Source of the DNA: Chloroflexota bacterium
GTDB taxonomy: Bacteria > Chloroflexota > Dehalococcoidia > JAUQQI01
Length of the DNA: 5,401 nucleotides
Assembly: GCA_030549955.1 (NCBI GenBank)
Contig: JAUQQI010000245.1
Span: forward strand, 1 to 5,401
Reading direction: 5' to 3'
The position numbers were made by a program, and so were the translations under genes. Each line of letters opens with the position of its first letter. The stretch's first letter is position 1. The notes beneath the pieces were generated by a model. That model saw only the letters and a program-made list of their open reading frames with translations, searched no databases and had not been told where the DNA came from. This document shows, one piece after another, positions 1 to 5,401 of the stretch.

Positions 1-2
1 AG

Positions 3-1457
3 TTCGGGGTCGGGACCCACGGCAATTCCCTGGCCCAGGTGGTGGGGCCCTATAAAATCAAGAGCGTTCAGTACGAGCTCTACGCGGTGCTGACCAACAA
101 GTGCCAGCAGGGAGCTTACCGCGGGTTCGGGTCGGAGGTGACCAACTGGATGGTGGAGCGGATGGTCGACCTGCTGGCCCGGGAGCTCAAGATGGACCCG
201 GCGGACATCCGGCGCAAAAATTTCATCCAGCCCCACGAGTTTCCGTACTTCATCCCGACCGGCAACATGTACGACAGCGGCAACTATCCCGGGGTCCTCG
301 AAAAAGCCCTGGAGCTGGCTGATTATGACGGCCTGCGGGAGATGCAGCGGCGGGCCCGGCAGGAGGGCCGCTACGTGGGCATCGGCCTCATCACCGCCCA
401 GGAGCGGAGCGTCTTCAGCGCCACCGAGTTCTGGTTCTGGTTCGACCAGCCTACAGGTGTAACCTCCACGCCCGAGAGCGTGACCTTAAGCGTAGACCCG
501 GCCGGGAATTTCACCGTAACCCTCTACTCCCAGGCGATGTGGGGCAACAGCCCCGAAACGATGGCAGCCCAGCTTGTGGCCGAGGAGTTCGATATCGACC
601 CGTCCCAGGTGACGGTGGTCTATTCCGGGACGGCCCGGGCCCTGCCGGCTACCGGGCCGGGGGGCAGCCGCTTCACCGTCATGGTTGCCGGTGCCATCCA
701 GGGGGCGGCCCGCCGCATTAAGGAAAAGATGCTGAAAATTGCCAGCCACAAACTGGAGATCGCCCCCGAGGACCTGGAGTTTGCCGAGGGCAAAATCCGG
801 GCCCGGGGGGCCCCCGAGAAGTTCATGACCCTCCAGGAGGTTGCTACCCTGGCCTACCTTTACAAGCTTGACCTGCCTCCGGAGGTTGAAAGCGGCCTTG
901 AGGCTGACTTCGTCTTTGACCACCCCTACACGACGATGCCGGCCCCCGACCGGAAGAATCTGGGCGTCTTTTACCCCTTTGTGGGTCACGCCTGCCACAT
1001 CGCGGCGGTGGAAGTCGACATTGAAACCGGCCAGCATAAGTTTTTAAAATACGTTGCCGTCCACGACGCGGGTACCCTGGTTAACCCCAGGTCCCTCCAC
1101 GGTCAGATCATCGGTGGGGTGGCTCAAGGGTTGGGGACAGCCCTTTACGAACAGTATGTTTACGGGCCCGACGGCCAGCTGCTCACCGGAAGCTACATGG
1201 ACTACCTGATTCCTACCTCCATGGAGGTGCCAAAGGTTGAACTTGGCCACCAGGAGACACCCTCGCCCTTCACGCCCTACGGCATTAAGGGTGGCGGTGA
1301 GGGTGGCCGAATGATGACACCGGCGGTGGTCGCCGCGGCTATCGAGGATGCGCTCGCGCCCTTCGGTGTCCGGGTGAACGAGGTGCCCATAACACCGGAA
1401 AAGATCCTCCGCTGGGTCGACGAGGCCAGGGCACGGCAGCAGGGTAGGTCAGCATAG
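3..1457 (+). CDS. Molybdenum hydroxylase large (molybdopterin-binding) subunit, xanthine dehydrogenase/CoxL family, 5'-partial
   Basis: This is the catalytic subunit of a xanthine dehydrogenase-type enzyme, which hydroxylates a ring or aldehyde carbon with oxygen from water using a Mo-molybdopterin cofactor. Such enzymes normally also need a 2Fe-2S subunit and an FAD subunit; neither is in the window. The frame is open from base 3 with no start, and 484 residues are visible against roughly 750-800 for the family, so the N-terminal third is missing. A GTG at 39 lies in mid-domain and is not the true start. Family landmarks are AYRGFGSE (114-137), PGGSRFT (657-677), VEVDIETGQ followed by VAVHDAGTLVNPRSLHGQ (about 1010-1107), and KGGGEGG near the C-terminus, whose Glu (1299-1301) matches the catalytic base. 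The cofactor-lining segment that usually reads GQG..T reads GNSPET (543-560), which is unusual. The substrate cannot be read from this part. The CO dehydrogenase active-site loop would lie upstream, so CoxL identity is untested. The gene ends 10 bases before the next one. Confidence 0.93.
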   Translation, partial: FGVGTHGNSLAQVVGPYKIKSVQYELYAVLTNKCQQGAYRGFGSEVTNWMVERMVDLLARELKMDPADIRRKNFIQPHEFPYFIPTGNMYDSGNYPGVLEKALELADYDGLREMQRRARQEGRYVGIGLITAQERSVFSATEFWFWFDQPTGVTSTPESVTLSVDPAGNFTVTLYSQAMWGNSPETMAAQLVAEEFDIDPSQVTVVYSGTARALPATGPGGSRFTVMVAGAIQGAARRIKEKMLKIASHKLEIAPEDLEFAEGKIRARGAPEKFMTLQEVATLAYLYKLDLPPEVESGLEADFVFDHPYTTMPAPDRKNLGVFYPFVGHACHIAAVEVDIETGQHKFLKYVAVHDAGTLVNPRSLHGQIIGGVAQGLGTALYEQYVYGPDGQLLTGSYMDYLIPTSMEVPKVELGHQETPSPFTPYGIKGGGEGGRMMTPAVVAAAIEDALAPFGVRVNEVPITPEKILRWVDEARARQQGRSA

Positions 1458-1463
1458 GGGGTG
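1457..1463 (+). promoter_or_regulatory. Ribosome binding site for the LLM oxidoreductase
   Basis: GGGGGTG begins on the last base of the upstream TAG stop and sits four bases before the ATG at 1468. It pairs with the 16S anti-Shine-Dalgarno sequence if one G-U wobble is allowed. It supports the ATG as the start and points to translation of this gene from a shared transcript. Confidence 0.6.
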
Positions 1464-1467
1464 TGGG

Positions 1468-2358
1468 ATGAGATTTGGCGTCATCCTGCCCATCTGGCGA
1501 CTGACTGTCCGCGATGCCGAGTGGCTTACCTGCCGGGCTGAAGAGCTCGGTTTCGATGGGGTGTTTATTCCTGACCATGTGGTGGCCATGCCGGCCACCG
1601 TGGAGCATTACGGACCGTCCTGGCCGGACCCGCTGAGCCTCCTCGCGTACCTGGCGGGGAAGACCTCGAATATCCGGCTGGGGACGAGCGTGGTGGTCCT
1701 CCCGTACCGGAATCCGCTGGCGGTAGCGAAGGCGGCGGCCACGGTGGACCAGGTTTCAGGTGGAAGGTTTATTTTCGGTGTCGGGGTCGGCTGGGATGAG
1801 GCAGAGTTTAAGGTGTTAAATATTCCTTTCCGGGAGCGGGGCCGCATTGGCGACGAATACCTGGCCGTTATAAAAGCGGTGTGGGCATCCGAAGTCGTTG
1901 ACTTTAAGGGCAACCACATCTCGTTTGAGCGGGTGGGCTTCGCCCCCCGGCCCGTCCAGCAACCCCACCCGCCTATCTGGGTCGCCTGCTCACCCTTTAA
2001 CCTCACCGGCGCGTCGGTTCGGCGGGCCGTCACCGCAGGGGACGCCTGGCACCCCCTGGGGCTGAATCGGGAACAGATGAAGCGGGGCCTTGACCTGATG
2101 CGGGCTGAAGCCGAACGGCTCGGTCGAATACCGCCGGCGTTCCGGCCCCGGAATCTTCTCAACCTGACCGACCAGCCGGCCGGGGATGACCGGGCCCTCT
2201 TTGAAGGCTCGCTTGACCAGGTAAGGGCCGACGTCGAGTTTGTTCGGGGACTCGGGGCCGACTATATAACCTTCGACATCTACGGCTGCACCGACCCGGG
2301 CCATATGGCCCGCATGCTGGAGACTTTTGCCCGGGATGTGATGCCCGCTCTCACCTGA
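1468..2358 (+). CDS. LLM-class (luciferase-like) flavin/F420-dependent oxidoreductase
   Basis: This 296-residue protein is a single TIM-barrel of the bacterial luciferase-like superfamily. It resembles the group annotated as probable F420-dependent oxidoreductases (TIGR03619/Rv2161c-like), and its length is typical. Visible landmarks are the first strand MRFGVILPIW (1-10), AEELGFDGVFIPDH (24-37), IRLGTSVVVLPYRNP (69-83), the SGGRFIFGVGVGW segment with acidic DEAEF (97-114), RERGRIGDEY (122-131), and PHPPIWVAC (166-174). These form the cofactor and substrate face in relatives. Members use reduced FMN with O2 as monooxygenases, or F420/F420H2 as dehydrogenases or reductases; the sequence alone does not tell which. 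The start is an ATG with a well-placed GGGGGTG. It lies between a Mo hydroxylase and a hydrolase, with 10- and 16-base gaps, so it is probably a redox step in the same pathway. No signal peptide or membrane segment is seen, so it should be cytoplasmic. The family call is firm; cofactor and substrate are unknown. Confidence 0.92.
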   Translation: MRFGVILPIWRLTVRDAEWLTCRAEELGFDGVFIPDHVVAMPATVEHYGPSWPDPLSLLAYLAGKTSNIRLGTSVVVLPYRNPLAVAKAAATVDQVSGGRFIFGVGVGWDEAEFKVLNIPFRERGRIGDEYLAVIKAVWASEVVDFKGNHISFERVGFAPRPVQQPHPPIWVACSPFNLTGASVRRAVTAGDAWHPLGLNREQMKRGLDLMRAEAERLGRIPPAFRPRNLLNLTDQPAGDDRALFEGSLDQVRADVEFVRGLGADYITFDIYGCTDPGHMARMLETFARDVMPALT

Positions 2359-2360
2359 AA

Positions 2361-2366
2361 GGGAGG
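2361..2366 (+). promoter_or_regulatory. Ribosome binding site for the M24 hydrolase
   Basis: GGGAGG lies eight bases before the ATG at 2375, just after the TGA stop of the upstream gene. It is a strong, well-spaced Shine-Dalgarno site. It favours 2375 over the GTG that follows directly at 2378. Confidence 0.7.
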
Positions 2367-2374
2367 ATGGCCGC

Positions 2375-3529
2375 ATGGTGCCCTTTGACTTTGAAAAGCT
2401 TGGTCGGCTGATGGCTGAGGCCGGCCTTGACCTTATCCTGGCCACGAGCCGCCACAACGTCCGTTACCTGACCGGCGGCTATTACCTTCCCACCTTCAAG
2501 CGGCTGGAGCCCATCGGCCTTTCGCAGTACATGCCGGTGGTGGGGATACCACGCAACGCGGCCGACCGGGCGTTCTACGTCGGGGTGTCCGTGCCGGATG
2601 TGGACGAGGTCCAGGCCCTCGAAGCCTACGGCCCCATGTGGATTGAAAACCGCCACTGGGTCCACGAGCTGCGGGGGCGGGTGGCGGGTGTCGTCGCCGA
2701 GGCTGCGGCCGGGGTCATCCGGAAGCTGGGCCTGGCCGGAGCAAGGGTTGGCATTGAGCGGCCGTTCATGCCGGTAGAGGCCTTCGATGTCCTGCGCCGG
2801 GAGCTGCCTGAGGCCACCTTTGTGGAGGCAACCGACATTCTGGCCAGGCTCCGGGCCGTAAAGGCCCCCCGGGAGGTCGACATTCTCCGGCAGGTCCACG
2901 AGCGGGCGGCTGAGGCGATCCATGCGACCCTGAAGGCCGGCCGCCCCGGGGAGACGTCCCGCCAGTTGGAGGCGCGGCTGGAGCTTGAGATGACGAGTCG
3001 GGGCCTGCACCGCATCTTCACCTTTGCCGGCGTCGGTCCGGGTTACAACCGGTTCCCGTCCGACCGCACCTGGGACCTGGGCCGGATTATTAACGTTGAT
3101 ACGGTGGCGGAGCTGGACGGGTATCTTTCGGACCTCTCCCGGATGGCCTCGATGGGTGAGCCGCCGGCCCTGGCCCTTGAGCTTTTTGAGGCCTGCCTGG
3201 GGGTGCAGGAGCGGGTCAGGGGTGCCATCGGACCGGGAGTGCCCTGTCGGGATATTCACCGGCTCGGGTGGGAATCGATCCGGGGCAACCGCTGGGGCGA
3301 GCTGGGCAACTTCATTGCCCACGGCCTCGGCCTGGTGAGCAATGAGCTGCCGGTTTTCAACGCCGAGACGGACATGGTTCTGGAACCGGGCATGGTTATC
3401 TCCATCGAGGCCGAATACCGCCATCCCGAGGTGGGTCACGTCAAGCTGGAGGACACCGTTCTGGTGACCCCGGGCGGGTGCGAGGGGATGGGCGACTTCG
3501 GTCGGGAATGGTGCACGGTAAGCGTCTGA
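2375..3529 (+). CDS. M24 family (creatinase/Xaa-Pro peptidase fold) metallohydrolase
   Basis: This 384-residue protein has the two-domain layout of M24B enzymes. An N-terminal creatinase-type domain spans about residues 5-155 (GLDLILATSRHNVRYLTGG at 17-35), and a C-terminal pita-bread domain about 165-380. All five dinuclear-metal ligands of the family appear present: D242 and D253 (VDTVAELDGYLSDLSR), H316 (AHGLGL), E345 (EPGMVISIE) and E359 (VKLEDTVLV). Two second-shell histidines of aminopeptidase P/prolidase are absent. The one seven residues after the metal His is N323 (SNELP), and the one before the PSDR segment falls on Asn/Arg (GYNRFPSDR, 223-231). This makes a plain proline peptidase doubtful. 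The fold also serves creatinase and ectoine hydrolase, so C-N hydrolysis of a small molecule made by the flanking redox enzymes is a reasonable inference. A strong GGGAGG supports the ATG. It starts 16 bases after the LLM gene and ends 10 bases before the monooxygenase. Likely cytoplasmic. Confidence 0.9.
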   Translation: MVPFDFEKLGRLMAEAGLDLILATSRHNVRYLTGGYYLPTFKRLEPIGLSQYMPVVGIPRNAADRAFYVGVSVPDVDEVQALEAYGPMWIENRHWVHELRGRVAGVVAEAAAGVIRKLGLAGARVGIERPFMPVEAFDVLRRELPEATFVEATDILARLRAVKAPREVDILRQVHERAAEAIHATLKAGRPGETSRQLEARLELEMTSRGLHRIFTFAGVGPGYNRFPSDRTWDLGRIINVDTVAELDGYLSDLSRMASMGEPPALALELFEACLGVQERVRGAIGPGVPCRDIHRLGWESIRGNRWGELGNFIAHGLGLVSNELPVFNAETDMVLEPGMVISIEAEYRHPEVGHVKLEDTVLVTPGGCEGMGDFGREWCTVSV

Positions 3530-3533
3530 GGTG
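3528..3533 (+). promoter_or_regulatory. Ribosome binding site that selects a TTG start for the FAD monooxygenase
   Basis: GAGGTG is a perfect match to the anti-Shine-Dalgarno sequence. It overlaps the TGA stop of the upstream gene (3527-3529) and lies six bases before TTG at 3540. The in-frame GTG at 3531 is inside this site and has no comparable site of its own upstream. Placement therefore favours TTG, with stop and ribosome site sharing bases as in translational coupling. Confidence 0.6.
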
Positions 3534-3539
3534 GGCACC

Positions 3540-4760
3540 TTGATAAGACCCCTTCGGGCAATCATCGTCGGGGGTTCCCTTGGGGGCCTCAGCGCCGCCG
3601 TCTGGCTCCGGGACCTCGGCTGTGACGTTGATGTCTTTGAACGGTCCCCGGCCCATCTGGAAGACCGGGGGGCCGGCATCATGCTCAACCCGGCGACGGT
3701 CCGGTACTTCTTAGCCAAGAAAGTTGTCGATGTCAGGCAGACGAGTGCGCCGATCCGCAGGCTGCAGTATCTGGACCGGGCGGGTCAGGTCATCTCGTCC
3801 GCGCCTGCTTCCTGGCGTTCCTCAGCGTACAACGTGCTTTACCGGGGCCTGCTGACCTGCTTCGACCGGGCCCGCTACCACCTGGGTGAAGAGTGCGTTG
3901 GCTTCGACCAGGACGAAACGGGGGTTATTGTCCGTTTTGCCACTGGCCGGGTCGAACGGGGCGACCTGGTGGTCTTTGCCGACGGGATTAACTCCATCGG
4001 CCGCCGCCTGCTTCTACCCGAGTGCCGTCCCAGCTACGCCGGCTACGTCGCCTGGCGGGGGACGGTCAGCGAGGAGCACCTTAAACCCGAGACTTTCAGC
4101 CTCTTTCACGAGGCGATCACGTACCACGTGCTCACCGAAGGTCACACGCTGGCTTATCCGATTCCGAACAAGGACGGGGCGCTCGAACCCGGCCGGCGGC
4201 TTACCAACTGGCTCTGGTACCGAAATGTGGGCGAAGACGAGCTGGCCGACCTGCTGGTGGGCCGGGGTGGCCAGCGGTTCAGTACCTCGGTTCCGGCCGG
4301 CTCTGTTGCCGAAAGGCATATAAAGCGGCTGCACGCCGATGCGGCTGAGCATCTTCCGCCTCCCTTCGCCGAAATCATCGGCTTCACCCCGGAGCCGTTT
4401 ATCGAGGTGATTTTCGACGTCGAAGTGCCCCGGATGGCCTTCGGTCGGGTCTGTTTACTAGGCGATGCCGCCTTCCGGGCCCGGCCGCACGCGGCGGCCG
4501 GAACCGCCAAGGCGGCCGAAGACGCCTACCGGCTGGCGCTGGCCCTTAAAGCCTGCGACTTTGACGTTGTAAAAGCCCTGCAGGAATGGGAAGCGACCCA
4601 GCTTCCCCTTGGGAAAGGAGTGGTCGAGCGGGCCCGGCAGGCCGGGGAGCGGCTCCAGCACGGCCGGTGGCAGGTGGGCGATCCGCTCCCCTTTGGGCTT
4701 TACCGGGTCAGCGACAGCGCCATGCCCGAAGAAGCGCCGGCTGCCGCAGAGACCACCTAG
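3540..4760 (+). CDS. FAD-dependent aromatic-ring monooxygenase, 2,6-dihydroxypyridine 3-monooxygenase-like
   Basis: This is a group A flavoprotein monooxygenase (p-hydroxybenzoate hydroxylase fold), which uses NAD(P)H and O2 to hydroxylate an activated ring. From the TTG start it has 406 residues, normal for the family. The Rossmann motif GGSLGG is at 11-16 with the ribose-binding E34 (VFER). The DG motif FADGINSIGRR is at 146-156, and the second FAD motif LLGDAAF with RPHAAAGTAKAAEDA is at 307-329. The text VFERSPAHLEDRGAGI, YAGYVAWRGTV (166-176), EPGRRLTNWLWYRNV (216-230) and VEVPRMAFGRVCL (294-306) resembles dihydroxypyridine hydroxylases of nicotine catabolism more than ubiquinone or salicylate hydroxylases; that judgement is from recall, not a search. 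GTG at 3531 is an alternative start adding three residues, but GAGGTG favours TTG at 3540. It follows the M24 gene by 10 bases and ends in a CTAG shared with the opposing ligase gene. Family is firm; the pyridine-type substrate is inference. Confidence 0.92.
   Translation: MIRPLRAIIVGGSLGGLSAAVWLRDLGCDVDVFERSPAHLEDRGAGIMLNPATVRYFLAKKVVDVRQTSAPIRRLQYLDRAGQVISSAPASWRSSAYNVLYRGLLTCFDRARYHLGEECVGFDQDETGVIVRFATGRVERGDLVVFADGINSIGRRLLLPECRPSYAGYVAWRGTVSEEHLKPETFSLFHEAITYHVLTEGHTLAYPIPNKDGALEPGRRLTNWLWYRNVGEDELADLLVGRGGQRFSTSVPAGSVAERHIKRLHADAAEHLPPPFAEIIGFTPEPFIEVIFDVEVPRMAFGRVCLLGDAAFRARPHAAAGTAKAAEDAYRLALALKACDFDVVKALQEWEATQLPLGKGVVERARQAGERLQHGRWQVGDPLPFGLYRVSDSAMPEEAPAAAETT
4757..4760. other. 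Shared CTAG: overlapping stop codons of convergent genes
   Basis: The palindrome CTAG contains TAG on each strand: 4758-4760 ends the plus-strand monooxygenase, and 4757-4759 ends the minus-strand ligase. The two coding regions overlap by four bases, so there is no intergenic space for a terminator; transcripts must stop inside the opposing gene or run antisense. Confidence 0.9.
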
Positions 4761-5401
4761 TCTGACCGCTCCCGGAGGACCCGGCGCAGGAACTTGCCGG
4801 TGGGCGTCTTGGGCACTTCATCAACGATTTCGACAATCCGGGGGTATTTATACGCCGCCAGGTGGGCCCGGCAAAACTCGACCAGGTCCTCCGACCGGAT
4901 TTTTCCCTCGTACCCGGGCTTGAGGGAGACGAAGGCCTTGACCGTCTCGCCCCGGTAGGGGTCCGGCACCCCGACCACGGCGGCCTCCCGGACGGCCTCG
5001 TGCCGGTAAAGGACATCTTCGACCTCCCGGGGCCAGACCTTGTAACCCGAGGCGATAATCATGTCCTTGACCCGGTCGATGATGTAGAACCAGCCCGCCT
5101 CATCCATGAGCCCCACGTCCCCGGTGAAAAGCCAGCCGCCCCGGATTGTCCGGGCGGTCTCATCTGGCTTCTGCCAGTACCCGGGCACCACCATCGGGCC
5201 CTTAATGGCCACCTCCCCAAGCTCACCGGGACCAGCATCCCGTTCGGTCTCCAGGCTTACAATCCGGGCGATTGTGTTGGGGACCGGAAGTCCGACCGAG
5301 AGGGCACCGTACTCGGCCAGAACGGGCGCCTCGGTCCCGAGGGGAACGGCATGAGACGGGGAGGTCGTTTCTGTTAGGCCATAAATGTGATGGATGTAGA
5401 T
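4757..5401 (-). CDS. AMP-forming acyl-CoA ligase (acyl-CoA synthetase), C-terminal part, truncated by the window edge
   Basis: The enzyme joins a carboxylic acid to CoA through an acyl-AMP intermediate. On the minus strand the frame is open from 5401 to the TAG at 4759-4757, giving 214 residues of a protein normally about 500-560 long; the start lies beyond the window. A GTG at 5212 is internal, since conserved sequence continues upstream of it. ANL-superfamily motifs appear in order, numbered from the window edge: YGLTETTSPSH (7-17), GELGEVAIKGP (59-69), a tyrosine-tryptophan GYW (74-76), GWLFTGD with D95, the hinge region IIDRVKDMIIASGYKVWPREVE (107-128), and PKTPTGKFLRR (198-207) with the catalytic lysine K203. 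All key residues expected in this part are intact. The text resembles long- or medium-chain fatty acid and aryl acid CoA ligases; the specificity pocket is mostly off the window. It opposes the four-gene run, so it belongs to another transcript but could activate an acid from the same pathway. Confidence 0.94.
   Translation of the reverse strand: MYIHHIYGLTETTSPSHAVPLGTEAPVLAEYGALSVGLPVPNTIARIVSLETERDAGPGELGEVAIKGPMVVPGYWQKPDETARTIRGGWLFTGDVGLMDEAGWFYIIDRVKDMIIASGYKVWPREVEDVLYRHEAVREAAVVGVPDPYRGETVKAFVSLKPGYEGKIRSEDLVEFCRAHLAAYKYPRIVEIVDEVPKTPTGKFLRRVLRERSD

Noticed and set aside
39..41. GTG as the start of the molybdenum hydroxylase gene.
   Set aside because: The frame is open back to base 3 with family-like sequence, and the encoded part begins in mid-domain. 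The gene is cut by the window edge rather than short.
486..1037. A 183-codon minus-strand open frame within the Mo-hydroxylase gene.
   Set aside because: It is fully antisense to conserved molybdopterin-domain sequence and has no recognisable family features.
2351..3718. A 455-codon open frame on the minus strand across the M24 gene.
   Set aside because: It is antisense to a well-supported enzyme. Its translation is rich in Pro, Arg, Gly and His with no recognisable domain, as expected for a shadow frame in GC-rich DNA.
4781..4800. Inverted repeat CCGGC/GCCGG near the convergent gene ends, as a possible terminator.
   Set aside because: It has only a five-base stem with a ten-base loop and no T-run, and it lies inside the conserved catalytic-lysine region of the ligase. 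Chance pairing in GC-rich coding sequence explains it.
5210..5212. GTG as the start of the minus-strand ligase.
   Set aside because: The same frame continues to the window edge and encodes the conserved YGLTE motif and the GELGE segment upstream of this codon.
4862..5377. A 171-codon open frame on the plus strand beyond the monooxygenase.
   Set aside because: It lies opposite conserved ANL motifs of the ligase and shows no domain of its own. Low-complexity Pro/Gly/Asp content marks it as a shadow.

Overview
The window is a compact, almost entirely coding stretch of GC-rich bacterial DNA (above 60% GC by eye). It carries four plus-strand genes in one tight run and one minus-strand gene converging on them. 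Strong Shine-Dalgarno sites, a probable TTG start and 10-16 base gaps suggest a bacterium with Gram-positive-like translation signals, such as a high-GC Bacillota, Actinomycetota or Chloroflexota member. The sequence does not fix the taxon, and this is a low-confidence inference.

Layout. 3-1457 (+) is the C-terminal two thirds of the molybdopterin-binding large subunit of a xanthine dehydrogenase/CO dehydrogenase-type molybdenum hydroxylase, cut by the left edge. 1468-2358 (+) is a luciferase-like (LLM) flavin- or F420-dependent oxidoreductase. 2375-3529 (+) is an M24 creatinase/Xaa-Pro-peptidase-fold metallohydrolase. 3540-4760 (+) is an FAD-dependent aromatic-ring monooxygenase that most resembles 2,6-dihydroxypyridine 3-monooxygenases. 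4757-5401 (-) is the C-terminal part of an AMP-forming acyl-CoA ligase, cut by the right edge. The last two genes overlap tail to tail in one CTAG, which supplies a TAG stop to each strand. No stretch over 300 bases lacks a gene. I see no RNA gene, mobile element, CRISPR array or clear terminator.

How the genes may work together. The four plus-strand genes look like one operon for catabolism of a small, probably N-heterocyclic or aromatic compound. The Mo hydroxylase would add oxygen from water to an electron-poor ring carbon, and the FAD monooxygenase would hydroxylate the activated ring with O2. The LLM enzyme could be a further redox or oxygenase step, and the M24 protein could hydrolyse a C-N bond in an intermediate. 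The ligase could activate a resulting carboxylic acid, though it is on the other strand and may be independent. Each family assignment is well supported, but the pathway and substrate are inference. Two enzymes show non-standard active-site residues: the Mo-subunit GQG position reads GNS, and the M24 protein keeps all five metal ligands but lacks the usual second-shell histidines. Both fit a specialised rather than textbook substrate.
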